NCBI RefSeq assembly: GCF_003048405.1
Contig: NZ_PIQS01000004.1
Span: 62,001 to 126,000, forward strand
Length of the DNA: 64,000 nucleotides
Direction: 5' to 3'
Origin: Campylobacter concisus
Lineage (GTDB): Bacteria; Campylobacterota; Campylobacteria; Campylobacterales; Campylobacteraceae
The translations under genes and the position numbers were made by a program. The notes under the pieces were generated by a model. The model was not told the origin of the DNA. It ran no database searches and worked only from the letters and a program-made list of their open reading frames with translations. Shown piece by piece: positions 16,141 to 25,851 of the stretch (position 1 is the stretch's first letter; every line of letters begins with the position of its first letter).

Positions 16141-17037
16141 TTAAGCTTCGTTTGCCTTTTTTAAAATTTCTCTCATCTCTTCTTCGCTAAGCGGCTCAAC
16201 CAGTATATTTGCGGCGTCTATGAAGCGATATTTTTCTTTTGGTAAATTTGCCATAAAGGCATTGTATTCGCATTCGCCGAACACGTGCGCGTCCCTATCG
16301 TCTACGCCGACTACTAGCGTAAGTATCCAGCGCGAGACCTTACGCTCTCCTAGAACTTCTTGCGCCTGCCACGACGGAGAAGGGGCGTAAGGCAAGATAG
16401 TCGGTAAATTTTCGCTAAGCGTATATGCGCCAAAAATTTCATTCCCGTTTTTATCTTCGTATAAATTCTCTCTTGCGCTATAAGCGTCAAGATACTGCAC
16501 CCGCCTCATCATCTCATCAAATTTAGCCGCAGGGCTAGCGCTTGCAAAAATTTCATCTGTCATAACCGCGTCAAACGCCACGTCGCGCTCTAGGCCATAG
16601 ATATAAAGCGTTTGATTTTTCTCTTTTGCGTCCTTTAGAGCCTCAAGTCCCCACATTATGTCGGCTTCATAATCAAATTTTAAAATTTGCTCGCTATCGT
16701 AAATTTCTTCATTGTCGCGCTCTATTTTCGAGCCGGTTTTGGCTGAAATTTTAGAAAGAAACAAAAGTGCCGTCTGCCAGTCGCCAACGCCGCTTGGAGT
16801 GCAGACTCGAACGATATATTTGCCGTCTTCATAGTTTAGCTCAAAACCGCGAGCGCTCTTTTGCCGTACGCCTGATATCATCACGTTTTCGTTTAGCGAA
16901 AGCTCGCTCGGCTCGTCGTTTTGAGCATTAAAAAAGCAAAATCCCTCTATAACCTCTGAAATTTCACGCTCGCTTAGCGCCTTTTCATATCCGCCGAAAA
17001 GTTTCTTTTTATTTTTTACTTTAAATGTTACGCTCAT
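16141..17037 (-). CDS. hypothetical protein, DUF4299-like
   Basis: 298-residue soluble protein, no signal peptide. It begins 'MSVTFKVKNKKKLFGGYEKALSE' and contains 'ICTPSGVGDW'-like 'VCTPSGVGDWQTALLFLSKI' near 105-125. The layout resembles proteins annotated as DUF4299, but I am recalling this rather than checking it. The C-terminal part includes 'RWILTLVVGVDDRDAHVFGECEYNAFM'. It is 19 bases downstream of the DsrE-like gene, probably co-transcribed. Function unknown. Confidence 0.7.
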   Translation of the reverse strand: MSVTFKVKNKKKLFGGYEKALSEREISEVIEGFCFFNAQNDEPSELSLNENVMISGVRQKSARGFELNYEDGKYIVRVCTPSGVGDWQTALLFLSKISAKTGSKIERDNEEIYDSEQILKFDYEADIMWGLEALKDAKEKNQTLYIYGLERDVAFDAVMTDEIFASASPAAKFDEMMRRVQYLDAYSARENLYEDKNGNEIFGAYTLSENLPTILPYAPSPSWQAQEVLGERKVSRWILTLVVGVDDRDAHVFGECEYNAFMANLPKEKYRFIDAANILVEPLSEEEMREILKKANEA

Positions 17038-17056
17038 AAATTCTCTTTCGCCTACT

Positions 17057-17416
17057 CTAAAACGTCATCACTTGATCGCACTGCCTAACCCACTCGGACA
17101 AGATATCCATGCTACCTTTCACCTCAGCCTCGAAATAAGGCTCTCCCGCATGCAAACCGCACCTCGTTTGGCAGCTACCGCAAACCTTTAACATAGCGCC
17201 GCTAGCGTATAGCTCTTTCAACATCGCTACTAGATCTACGTCGTAGTTTTCCGGCTTTTTGGTGCTATTTCGCGCAAGATCGACCGCGTCGTTCATTAGA
17301 AAAATTCTAACCTCTTCGCCTTTTTCTTTTAGTGTTTTAGCTAGCCTTAATGCGTTGTAAGCATTGTCGGTACCGTTGTATGGTTGATTTGTAAGTATAA
17401 ATAGAAATTTTTTCAT
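17057..17416 (-). CDS. DsrE/DsrF-like sulfur-relay family protein
   Basis: 119 residues of the DsrE-like fold: start 'MKKFLFILTNQPYNGTDNAYNALRLAKTL', the strand 'EEVRIFLMNDAVDLA', and the Cys region 'GAMLKVCGSCQTRCGLHAGEPYF' with three Cys near residues 79-86. DsrE-like proteins carry persulfides between partners, and these Cys could do so. It sits within the same GC-richer block as the SQOR gene, which supports a sulfur theme, although other DsrE-like proteins have unknown roles. Confidence 0.82.
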   Translation of the reverse strand: MKKFLFILTNQPYNGTDNAYNALRLAKTLKEKGEEVRIFLMNDAVDLARNSTKKPENYDVDLVAMLKELYASGAMLKVCGSCQTRCGLHAGEPYFEAEVKGSMDILSEWVRQCDQVMTF

Positions 17417-17490
17417 CTTTTTCTCCTTTTGCCAAAAATGTAGCGCAAACCGAGCAAATTTTAGCCAAGCTATATAAAAAGAGGCTAAAT

Positions 17491-18090
17491 TTATCTAAAA
17501 AGTAAAAGTACGCCGATCGTGCAGACGATGAGGGCGGTGAAAATTTCAAGTAGCCTTAGGTGCGTTTGTAAAAATTTCTTTAGCATAGCTCCGCCAAGCG
17601 CGTAGATATTTAGCGAACAAAACTCGATGAAAACGAGCGTTGTCGCGATCACGCACATACGAGTAAGGCTAAAGGGATCTTCTTTGTCCAAAAATGTAGG
17701 CAGTAAAGCCGAGAAAAATATCCATGCCTTTGGATTTGTGACGCAAACGATGAGACCGTTTATAAACATCTGCTTTTTGCTTGGTAAATTTGAGACGTTT
17801 GTTACGCTAAGCTCGCCCTTGCCAAAAAGAAGCATCGCGCCAAGATAGAGCATATAAAGCCCTGTGATGATGTTTAGCGCCTTAAATGCGTACTCAAAAT
17901 GATGAAGCACCGCACCCACACCAAGCATACAGCAAAATGCCACGAAAGCAAGCGAAAGAAGCTGTCCGGTCATCATAATAAGCGAGTGCTTATAACCAAA
18001 GCTCATACCGATACTCATCGCATAGGTCATGTTGATGCCTGGCATTAGCGAGATGGGAGCAAGCGTGGCGAAAAAGAGCAAGAAGTCCAT
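17491..18090 (-). CDS. LysE/RhtB-family amino-acid exporter
   Basis: 199 residues with six membrane helices and the family signature near the start, 'LAPISLMPGINMTYAMSIGMSFGYKHSLIMMTGQLLSLAFVA' (shown here as two stretches of the first two helices), then 'GLYMLYLGAMLLFG' and 'CVTNPKAWIFFSALLPTF'. These inner-membrane carriers expel amino acids such as lysine, threonine or homoserine. The substrate cannot be told from sequence. It stands alone, with codon use returning to the AT-rich pattern. Confidence 0.88.
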   Translation of the reverse strand: MDFLLFFATLAPISLMPGINMTYAMSIGMSFGYKHSLIMMTGQLLSLAFVAFCCMLGVGAVLHHFEYAFKALNIITGLYMLYLGAMLLFGKGELSVTNVSNLPSKKQMFINGLIVCVTNPKAWIFFSALLPTFLDKEDPFSLTRMCVIATTLVFIEFCSLNIYALGGAMLKKFLQTHLRLLEIFTALIVCTIGVLLLFR

Positions 18091-18175
18091 AAAAAGCCTT
18101 GAAATTTAGCTAACAAATATAAAATTTTAAGCTATAGATCAGATCCAGCGATCAAATTTATAGCTTAAATTTAAA

Positions 18176-18193
18176 AGGCGGACTAAGCCGCCT
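18176..18193 (-). terminator. Rho-independent terminator after the asparaginase gene
   Basis: AGGCGG (18176-18181) pairs with CCGCCT (18188-18193) around a 6-base loop. On the reverse strand it is followed by TTTTAAATTT, and on the forward strand by CTTTTTT, so it may work in both directions. It begins 6 bases after the ansB stop. Confidence 0.85.
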
Positions 18194-18198
18194 CTTTT

Positions 18199-19260
<1,062 letters not shown>

Positions 19261-19330
19261 TTAAAATTTACAAAGTCATTATAATGCCATTTATTTAAAA
19301 AAATTATTAACTTCTAAATTTTATATCTAT

Positions 19331-19666
19331 TTAAAAAATTCTTATCAAAAATATATAAATTCCGGTTGAAATAACTATGCTAAGAAGAGTATTTTTAAAC
19401 TTTAAATGCATCAAAATAGCTGTAAAAACCGCTACTATCTCGCTTAAGCCATATGGAAACTCGCTAAATTTCGTATCCTTTAGCCCGTAACAGACCAAAA
19501 CGACCATTATCATCATGCCCATGTGCTTCTCAATGGAGTCTAAATAAGGGTTTGACTTATGGTTTTTAAGAGCATAAAACGGCGTCGCTCTCGTTATAAA
19601 AGCAGCTAGAGCACTTAAAAGCACCGCCACAAAAAGTACCATCTCGCTTGAGTTTACACTTATCAA
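19331..19666 (-). CDS. azlD: AzlD-family branched-chain amino acid exporter, small subunit
   Basis: 111 residues with four hydrophobic segments; 'ALAAFITRATPFYALK' at the start and 'GMMIMVVLVCYGLKDT' are the AzlD pattern. It works with AzlC as a two-part inner-membrane exporter. The ATG overlaps the azlC stop (ATGA), so the two are translated together. Confidence 0.9.
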   Translation of the reverse strand: MISVNSSEMVLFVAVLLSALAAFITRATPFYALKNHKSNPYLDSIEKHMGMMIMVVLVCYGLKDTKFSEFPYGLSEIVAVFTAILMHLKFKNTLLSIVISTGIYIFLIRIF

Positions 19667-20325
19667 ATTTTATCCTTAAACAAAAGCAAAAATACAAAAC
19701 AAAGCGCCATTGAGCCAACAAGCACAAATTTAGCTGGAAATAGGCTCACTCCAAGCACACCAAAAAAGGCCGCTGCAAAGAGCACGCGGTAGTTTTTGTC
19801 ATTTTTGAGCATCTCGATGACGATTACTATAAAAAGCGAGGTCAAACTAAACTCAAGGCCTTTTGTATCGGCCTTTATAAGATCTCCAAGAAGTGCTCCG
19901 AGCAGCGTCCCAGCCGCCCAGTATGACCACGAAAGTAGATTTAGCCATGTAAAGACAAAGCTTCGATCACTCGCCTCTTTTAGCTTTAAATTTTTAAATA
20001 TGGCAAAGGTCTCATCGGTTAGCAAAGCGATGTTTAAGAGCTTAAATTTGATACCGCTATACTCTTTTAAAAGTGAAATTCCATAAAAAGTATGGCGTAA
20101 ATTTACTAGATAGCTCACGATAGAAACCTCAACATAGCTCGTGCCAGCGCTAAAAAGCGAGAGCATCATAAACTGTGCCGCGCCGCCGTACGCTAGCGTG
20201 CTAAGTGCCACAGCGATAAATGCGCTAACGCCCATGCTTTTAGCCAAAATGCCAAAGGCGACACCAAGCGGAAAATAGCCCATAAAGATAGGAACGCTAA
20301 GCTTAAAAACATAACTAAAATGCAA
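19663..20325 (-). CDS. azlC: AzlC-family branched-chain amino acid permease
   Basis: 220 residues with about seven membrane helices, opening 'PIFMGYFPLGVAFGILAKSMG' and continuing 'LAYGGAAQFMMLSLFSAG' and 'VSYLVNLRHTFYGISLL', all typical of AzlC. The middle contains 'LTDETFAIF', the conserved short motif of the family. It is the large subunit of the exporter with AzlD. Confidence 0.92.
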   Translation of the reverse strand: MHFSYVFKLSVPIFMGYFPLGVAFGILAKSMGVSAFIAVALSTLAYGGAAQFMMLSLFSAGTSYVEVSIVSYLVNLRHTFYGISLLKEYSGIKFKLLNIALLTDETFAIFKNLKLKEASDRSFVFTWLNLLSWSYWAAGTLLGALLGDLIKADTKGLEFSLTSLFIVIVIEMLKNDKNYRVLFAAAFFGVLGVSLFPAKFVLVGSMALCFVFLLLFKDKI

Positions 20326-20379
20326 ATTTTTTCCTTAATAAAAGGCGCAATAATAGCTAAAATTTAAAATTTTAGGATA

Positions 20380-20400
20380 AAGGCTAGAAATTCTAGCCTT
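20380..20400 (-). terminator. terminator after periplasmic MBL gene
   Basis: A perfect 10-base inverted repeat AAGGCTAGAA / TTCTAGCCTT around a single A, 19 bases past the stop of the MBL gene at 20419. On the reverse strand it is followed by a T-poor stretch (TATCCTAAAATTTT), so termination may be moderate. Confidence 0.7.
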
Positions 20401-20418
20401 GTAAGGTAAAATTTGAGA

Positions 20419-21270
20419 TTAAAATTTGATGATTTCGCCATCATTTGGGATAGTGATCTTGCTCTCTATGCCTTCTTTTTTAACAAATTCATGAAGATCC
20501 TTACGGCTTACGCTCGTGTGATTTACGGCATCCATATGCACTGCGATGATAGTCGTACCGTTAAGCACTTTTGCGGCGTGAGCTACGTCGGCTTTGCCCA
20601 TTATGATACCGTTGTCAGGAAATGCTAGCACGCGAGCGTCGCCCGTATTCATCACGACCACGCTAGGATTAAATTTGTTTAGAGCCTTATTTACGTCCGC
20701 AGTCCAAAGCGTATCGCCCATGACGTAAAGCGTTTTGTGCCCCTTTGCTTCAAACACTACGCCCATCGCATCACCCAAAATAGCACCAAGCTGTTTATTT
20801 TCATACATCTCTGCTGTGCCGTGAGCGCCGCCTGCTTTATGTAGTTTCACGCCTTTAAATTCAGCCGATTCGTCTAGCACTCTTACGTCTTTAAAGCCTT
20901 GCTTTTTGATTAGCGCCGCATCATCGTTATGCTGAGCAAAGATAACGATATCTTTAGGTAAAATTTCAGCCGCGACCTCATCCCAGTGATCAGGATGCGT
21001 ATGCGTAACGATGATCGCATCGACGCCCTTATACACCTCTTTTGCATCCATCGGAAGTTCTATCAAAGGATTTCTAAGGTGTGAGTTTAGCGTCCCCTCA
21101 AAGCCAGGATATTTACCCTTTGGTGCAAGATACGGGTCAAGCAAAAAGTTCACTCCAGCGTAGTTTATCTTTGCGGTAGCGTTTCTGATATGCTGAAAGC
21201 TGTCTTGTGCGTTTGCCGCGCCAAAGCCCAAAAATATGGCGATTAAAAATAAAATTTTATTTATTTTCAT
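20419..21270 (-). CDS. exported UlaG-like metallo-beta-lactamase-fold hydrolase
   Basis: 283 residues with signal peptide (MKINKILFLIAIFLGFGAANA). The metal motif 'VTHTHPDHWDE' lies near residue 90, 'GGAHGT' follows, and later 'VMGDTLWTAD' and 'AVHMDAVNHTSV' supply further metal ligands. The order matches the UlaG-like (MBL-fold) group that hydrolyses esters or lactones. The export signal is unusual for UlaG itself and points to a periplasmic substrate. It is monocistronic. Confidence 0.85.
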   Translation of the reverse strand: MKINKILFLIAIFLGFGAANAQDSFQHIRNATAKINYAGVNFLLDPYLAPKGKYPGFEGTLNSHLRNPLIELPMDAKEVYKGVDAIIVTHTHPDHWDEVAAEILPKDIVIFAQHNDDAALIKKQGFKDVRVLDESAEFKGVKLHKAGGAHGTAEMYENKQLGAILGDAMGVVFEAKGHKTLYVMGDTLWTADVNKALNKFNPSVVVMNTGDARVLAFPDNGIIMGKADVAHAAKVLNGTTIIAVHMDAVNHTSVSRKDLHEFVKKEGIESKITIPNDGEIIKF

Positions 21271-21451
21271 TATTTCTCCTTGTAAAATTTACTAACTCAA
21301 AATACCAAAAAAGCTAAAAATATATTTAAAAAGAGTTAAATTTCGGCACTTTGGGATTTTACGCTTTTGATTTTACGGTTTGCAAATTTTTTAAAAAGGC
21401 GGATGAAAATATCCAAATCGGCGGTAAATTTAGCTTAAAAGCAAAGAATAG

Positions 21452-21801
21452 AAAGCTGCACCGATCTTATATATATATATCTACCTTGACAAAAATGAGC
21501 GCGATAAAATGGCAGTTATGGCAAACAAGGCCTGTGAGCTAGGCAATCCACATAGTTGTCTCTTTTTAGGAAACATATATCTACAAAAAGACACTCTAGT
21601 ACAAGAGAAAGAAGAAGGGCTTAGGCTTTACGATAAAGCTTGCGAACTAAAAAATGCATTTGCTTGCTATACTCTTGCTCTCATTTATGAAGCTGGGGAT
21701 ACCGGCATGGCACAAGATAAAAAAATAAAGCAAAAATTTACTACAAAAAAGCCTGTGAGCTTGATTTGGAAGAAGCATGCAGTATGCTTAAAAATTTTTA
21801 A
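21452..21801 (+). pseudogene. remnant of a Sel1-repeat (Hcp-like) protein gene
   Basis: The translation gives Sel1-like repeats with paired Cys: 'MANKACELGNPHSCLFLGNIYL' and 'LYDKACELKNAFACYTLALIYEAG'. After a frame change in the A-run near 21720 it continues with 'YYKKACELDLEEACSMLKNF' to TAA at 21799-21801. There is no start codon or signal peptide: upstream the frame is open only to 21452 and runs through a (TA)6 tract. It is therefore a 5'-truncated, frameshifted relic. A healthy relative is at 55834-56244. Confidence 0.8.
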
Positions 21802-21881
21802 TTAAGCAAAAGATGCTTTTATTCTTGCTCTTAAGAGCAGAAATTTTAGGCGAGATGTATCAAATTTTAATTTCGCCCAAA

Positions 21882-21995
21882 TTAATGCGTCTGCTTTATT
21901 GAGTCCTTCTCTTTTGAAGTATTATTTGAAAAATAAAATACCTCAAGCGTAAAAGCAACCAATATCAGCCCAACGATAGTTAGAGTCACATCCAT
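21882..21995 (-). CDS. 37-residue single-span membrane protein behind flgG
   Basis: A short frame starting with ATG at 21995, six bases after the flgG stop codon, with AGGTAGG as ribosome site (which itself spans the flgG stop). It ends in TAA at 21882-21884. The protein begins 'MDVTLTIVGLILVAFTLEVFYF', one membrane helix, and ends with a short charged tail 'SKEKDSIKQTH'. The translation signals and topology make a real microprotein likely. No function can be assigned. Confidence 0.65.
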   Translation of the reverse strand: MDVTLTIVGLILVAFTLEVFYFSNNTSKEKDSIKQTH

Positions 21996-22000
21996 GCTAC

Positions 22001-22789
22001 CTACCTTTTAAGCCCATTTACTATTTCAAGCATCGAGTCACTCGTGGTTATCGCCTTTGAGTTCGCCTCGTACGCACGCTGTCCAGTGATAAGATCAGTC
22101 ATCTCTTCAACTAGCTGAACGTTACTCATCTCAACAAACCCTTGTCTGATCGTACCAAGTCCGTCAAGTCCTGCTACACCTACCACCACGTTACCACTAG
22201 CGCTTGTTTCTAGATAGTTGTTGTCGCCCATCGAGTGAAGGCCAGCTGGGTTTATAAAGTTTGCTAACTCGATCTGACCTATCTGAGCCATCTCTCTCTC
22301 ACCTGCTTGGAGCACTGACACGGTGCCATCTGTGCCGATAGAAATTTGCGTCGCATTTGCAGGGACTGTGATCTGAGGGATCAGCTGATAGCCATCGCTA
22401 TTTACGATCGTGCCGTTTGCATCAAGCTTAAAAGCACCATTTCTAGTATAAGCAGTGGTACCATCTGGTAGCTGAATCTGAAAAAATCCGTTGCCAGCTA
22501 TTACCATATCTAGGTTATTGCTAGTTTCTTTAAAATAGCCCTGAGAAAAAATTTTATTTATCGCCGTTGGGCGCACACCAAGACCCACCTCGATACCAGT
22601 TGGGCTTGTGGTAGTCTGGCTTGTAGCCGTACCTGCGTACTCCATGACTTGATACATCAAATCAGCAAATTCAGCCCTATTTTTCTTGTATCCATAAGTA
22701 TTTACGTTTGCAATGTTGTGTGAGGTTACATCTATCTGCGTCTGCTGGGCTATCATGCCAGTGGCCGCAGTGTAAAGTGATCTCATCAT
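22001..22789 (-). CDS. flgG: flagellar distal rod protein FlgG
   Basis: 262 residues, the standard FlgG length. The start 'MMRSLYTAATGMIAQQTQIDVTSHNIANVNTYGYKKNRAEF' (two stretches) is the conserved N-terminal rod helix, and the end 'SNVQLVEEMTDLITGQRAYEANSKAI' the C-terminal one. It builds the distal rod of the flagellar basal body outside the inner membrane. It follows the flgF/flgG2-like gene by 15 bases in one unit. Confidence 0.96.
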   Translation of the reverse strand: MMRSLYTAATGMIAQQTQIDVTSHNIANVNTYGYKKNRAEFADLMYQVMEYAGTATSQTTTSPTGIEVGLGVRPTAINKIFSQGYFKETSNNLDMVIAGNGFFQIQLPDGTTAYTRNGAFKLDANGTIVNSDGYQLIPQITVPANATQISIGTDGTVSVLQAGEREMAQIGQIELANFINPAGLHSMGDNNYLETSASGNVVVGVAGLDGLGTIRQGFVEMSNVQLVEEMTDLITGQRAYEANSKAITTSDSMLEIVNGLKR

Positions 22790-22804
22790 AGTTTTATCCT
22801 TTTA

Positions 22805-23614
22805 TTAAGCTTTTAGGGCTAGTTTTTGAACAGCATCCTGGTTAAGATCACTCATGTGACTTGTCATAACTTTTTGATACATATCAACCAAGCGCTGGGT
22901 TTCTATTAGACCCACCATTTCTAAAACTGGGTTTACGTTTGACATCTGAGCATATCCTTGCATCACGCTATCAGCTTCATCAAGCTCATTTATGTCGTCA
23001 AAATTTCTAGTTTCAAAGAGGTTGTCGCCGACCTTTTTAAGATCTCTTATCTCTCTTGGCTGAGCGATGTAAAATTTAGAAAATTGATTATTATTTGAGT
23101 ATAAATTTCCATTTTTATCAGCAGTTAGTACCTCGCCTTGTGGTACTTGAATGCCTCTTTGTCCAGGATTTTGTGCCTCATAGCCACTTGGTAAAACCTT
23201 ATAGCCCTCCTTTGTGACGATATAACCATCACCATCAAGGCTAAAAGAACCGTTTTTGCTAAGTTTTACACCATTTGGGGTATCAACTAAGAAAAATGCG
23301 TCGTCTCTTTTTATCGCAAAATCAAGCGTATTTGAGCTGTATTTAAAACCACCAGCACTAAAGTCAGTGTATTCTTCGCTCACTTGTGGCACACGGTTAA
23401 GAGTTCTATTTAAAAATTTAGCCCCATCTTTTGTATGATTTTTAAGCGGAAGCTCATCTTGCGTCTCTTTAAAAATTCTTGCAAAGTCACCGATGACCAC
23501 ATCGTTTCGCTTGTAGCCGATCGTATTTACATTTGCAAGGTTATTTGAGATCACATTTAGTCTGTTAAACTGCGTTACCATGCCAGCAGTGGCTTGATAA
23601 TAACCATTTTGCAT
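22805..23614 (-). CDS. flagellar rod protein FlgF/FlgG2-like
   Basis: 269 residues with the same end motifs as FlgG: 'GYYQATAGMVTQFNRLNVISNNLANVNTIGYKR' at the start (two joined motifs) and 'AQMSNVNPVLEMVGLIETQRLVDMYQKVM' at the end. In C. jejuni the gene before flgG is called flgG2 and fills the FlgF role, the proximal rod. Position and similarity support this. Cotranscribed with flgG. Confidence 0.9.
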   Translation of the reverse strand: MQNGYYQATAGMVTQFNRLNVISNNLANVNTIGYKRNDVVIGDFARIFKETQDELPLKNHTKDGAKFLNRTLNRVPQVSEEYTDFSAGGFKYSSNTLDFAIKRDDAFFLVDTPNGVKLSKNGSFSLDGDGYIVTKEGYKVLPSGYEAQNPGQRGIQVPQGEVLTADKNGNLYSNNNQFSKFYIAQPREIRDLKKVGDNLFETRNFDDINELDEADSVMQGYAQMSNVNPVLEMVGLIETQRLVDMYQKVMTSHMSDLNQDAVQKLALKA

Positions 23615-23704
23615 ACAATTTCCTAGTCAAAATTTGATTGTTTAGAATTACTAAGCAATCATCGTTCCAACTTTGTTTTTTATACATATTTAAAAAATTT
23701 TGGG

Positions 23705-23710
23705 TATAAT
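23705..23710 (+). promoter_or_regulatory. -10 box of rpoD promoter
   Basis: TATAAT, preceded by GGG and an A/T-rich periodic stretch without a clear -35, as is usual for the main sigma factor promoters of Campylobacter. It lies 55 bases before the rpoD ATG; an AGGA ribosome site follows at 23757. Confidence 0.65.
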
Positions 23711-23765
23711 CCATTTTCTTTTAACCAACACTTAAATCACAATTAGACGATTCGAAAGGAAATTT

Positions 23766-25622
23766 ATGAGCGCCGCAAAAGACTCTTTTTCTCAGATAGA
23801 AGAGCTTTTCGCTGAAAATGCAAAAGGCTTTTTGACATACGAAAAATTAGTAAAATTATTAGACAAAGCTCCGACTGCTACGATAGTAAAAAAGATAGAA
23901 CAACTAGCAAAAACGAATAAAGTCCAGCTCATCACATCTGCTGAGGCCGCAAAGCTTAGAAATTTAGCCGATGCTAAAAAACGCCAAGAAAATGCTCAAA
24001 AAAGTGATCAAGATATCGACGAGGATCTCGATCTTTCAGGTGAAAGTGACCTTTTAGAGTGGTCAAGGTCAGATAGTCCTGTCAGGATGTATCTAAGAGA
24101 AATGGGGCAGATCGCGCTTCTTACAAAAGATGAAGAGGTAGAGATTAGCAAAAGGATCGAGCTTGGCGAAGATATAATTATCGACGCATTTTGTTCGGTG
24201 CCATTTTTGATTGACTTCATACTTGATTATAAAGAGCCGCTTATCAACAGAGAACGCCGTGTAAAAGAGCTTTTTAAGAGCTTTGAAGACGAGAGTGAAA
24301 ACGAAGAAAATGAAGATAGTGAAGACGATATAGACGAGGAAGATGAAGAGAATGAAGAGAACGAAGCTCCTAAAAAATCAGCCAAAAATGATAAACGTGC
24401 TGAAAAAGTTATAGAGAGTTTCAAGGCCCTCGAAAAGGCAAAAAAAGAGTGGCTAAAGACTGCAAATAAACAAGATAAAGTAGAAAGCGATGACACGGCT
24501 TCAAAGATGACTCTTGCATTTAAAAAGAAAATTTTAAAAGAGAAGCTAATGGATCTTGGCCCAACAAGCAAGTTAATTAGCGAGATCGTAAAATCAATGG
24601 AAACAGCATTAAAAAGCGACGACGAATTTGACAGAGAGCTAAAACGCTTAGAGTATCGCTTACCAATGTTTAGTGACGAGCTTAAGAAAAATCACAAAAG
24701 CATACTAAAAGATATCATCAAGCTTAGTAAGGAAGAAATCTCGGCTCGCGTGCCAGAAGCTACAATGGTCTCAACTTATGTCGAGATCAAAAAGCTATTT
24801 ACTACAAAAGAGGCGAGTAAGCAAGGCTTTGATCTTGAGCCAACAAGGCTAAAAGAAATTTTAGAGCAGATCAAACGTGGAAAGAAAATTTCTGACGAGG
24901 CAAAAGCCAGAATGGCTAAATCGAACCTCCGTCTAGTTGTAAGTATCGCAAAACGCTATACAAATAGGGGCTTGCCATTTTTGGATCTCATCCAAGAGGG
25001 CAACATCGGCCTTATGAAAGCGGTTGATAAATTTGAATATAGAAAAGGTTATAAATTTTCAACCTACGCCACATGGTGGATCCGCCAAGCTATTTCGCGT
25101 GCGATCGCCGATCAGGCAAGGACGATTAGGATACCTATCCACATGATAGAAACGATCAATCGTATCAACAAAATCAACCGCAAATACCTCCAAGAAGAGG
25201 GAAAAGAGCCTGATGTAAGCGTTATCGCAAAAGAAGTTGGGCTAAGCGTTGATAAGGTAAAACAAGTTATCAAAATAACAAAAGAGCCTATCAGTCTTGA
25301 AGCTCCGATCGCAAACGAAGAAGACGGTAAATTTGGAGATTTTGTTGAGGATAAAAGCTCACTTTCACCGATAGAGCAAATTTTAAAAAGCGACCTTAGA
25401 GAGCAGATAGATGATGTGCTTTCGCAGCTAAATGAGCGTGAAAAGGCTGTAATTTCAATGAGATTTGGCTTGCTTGAGGATGAGAGTGACCGCACACTTG
25501 AAGAGATCGGCAAGGCCCTAAATGTCACTCGTGAGCGCGTCCGCCAGATAGAAAGCTCAGCTATCAAAAAACTAAAACACCCAAAAGTTGGTAGAAAACT
25601 TAAAAACTACATTGAGGGCTAA
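23766..25622 (+). CDS. rpoD: RNA polymerase sigma factor RpoD (sigma70)
   Basis: 618 residues. Region 1.1 is N-terminal. Region 1.2 reads '[30 protein letters not shown]'-like near residue 98. A long acidic insert rich in Glu/Asp lies at about 170-205. Region 2 reads '[56 protein letters not shown]' (several motifs), and region 4 ends '[29 protein letters not shown]'. It is the housekeeping sigma factor. The gene is monocistronic, with a hairpin overlapping its stop. Confidence 0.98.
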   Translation: MSAAKDSFSQIEELFAENAKGFLTYEKLVKLLDKAPTATIVKKIEQLAKTNKVQLITSAEAAKLRNLADAKKRQENAQKSDQDIDEDLDLSGESDLLEWSRSDSPVRMYLREMGQIALLTKDEEVEISKRIELGEDIIIDAFCSVPFLIDFILDYKEPLINRERRVKELFKSFEDESENEENEDSEDDIDEEDEENEENEAPKKSAKNDKRAEKVIESFKALEKAKKEWLKTANKQDKVESDDTASKMTLAFKKKILKEKLMDLGPTSKLISEIVKSMETALKSDDEFDRELKRLEYRLPMFSDELKKNHKSILKDIIKLSKEEISARVPEATMVSTYVEIKKLFTTKEASKQGFDLEPTRLKEILEQIKRGKKISDEAKARMAKSNLRLVVSIAKRYTNRGLPFLDLIQEGNIGLMKAVDKFEYRKGYKFSTYATWWIRQAISRAIADQARTIRIPIHMIETINRINKINRKYLQEEGKEPDVSVIAKEVGLSVDKVKQVIKITKEPISLEAPIANEEDGKFGDFVEDKSSLSPIEQILKSDLREQIDDVLSQLNEREKAVISMRFGLLEDESDRTLEEIGKALNVTRERVRQIESSAIKKLKHPKVGRKLKNYIEG

Positions 25623-25639
25623 AAAGCCCTTTTCTTTTG
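25615..25639 (+). terminator. rpoD terminator
   Basis: AGGGCT (25615-25620) and AGCCCT (25625-25630) pair around AAAA, followed by TTTTCTTTT. The stem begins within the last codons of rpoD and includes the stop. Confidence 0.88.
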
Positions 25640-25825
25640 GATATTTTCCTTAAGACTTTCTCTTTAGCTTTATAAAATTTAAAAATTTTTTAGTAACAAA
25701 TTCACTAACAATCTACATTGATTTTATTATTGAAAGGCTGGATTCAGCCCTCATTTAGCCATTAGACCAAAATAAAAATACAAAGAACTTAGTATTTCTT
25801 AAAGAATAAAGTTAGATAAAAAGAA

Positions 25826-25848
25826 TTTACCGACACAAGACCGGTAAA
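25826..25848 (-). terminator. flaC terminator
   Basis: TTTACCG (25826-25832) pairs with CGGTAAA (25842-25848) across a 9-base loop, 3 bases past the stop of the flagellin-like gene. On the reverse strand a T-rich stretch (TTCTTTTTATC) follows. Confidence 0.75.
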
Positions 25849-25851
25849 AAT

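Noticed and set aside
24227..24571. Reverse-strand Ser-rich frame inside rpoD, and similar long antisense frames in glyS, hisD, flhA and motor genes
   Set aside because: They are low-complexity mirror images of Glu/Lys-rich coding sequence, with no ribosome sites and no family features.
25731..25775. Possible tRNA remnant (GGCTG-GATT-CAGCC and GTCTAATGGCTA on the reverse strand)
   Set aside because: A full cloverleaf cannot be built: there is no pairing acceptor stem and no T-arm consensus. It is more likely a chance hairpin.
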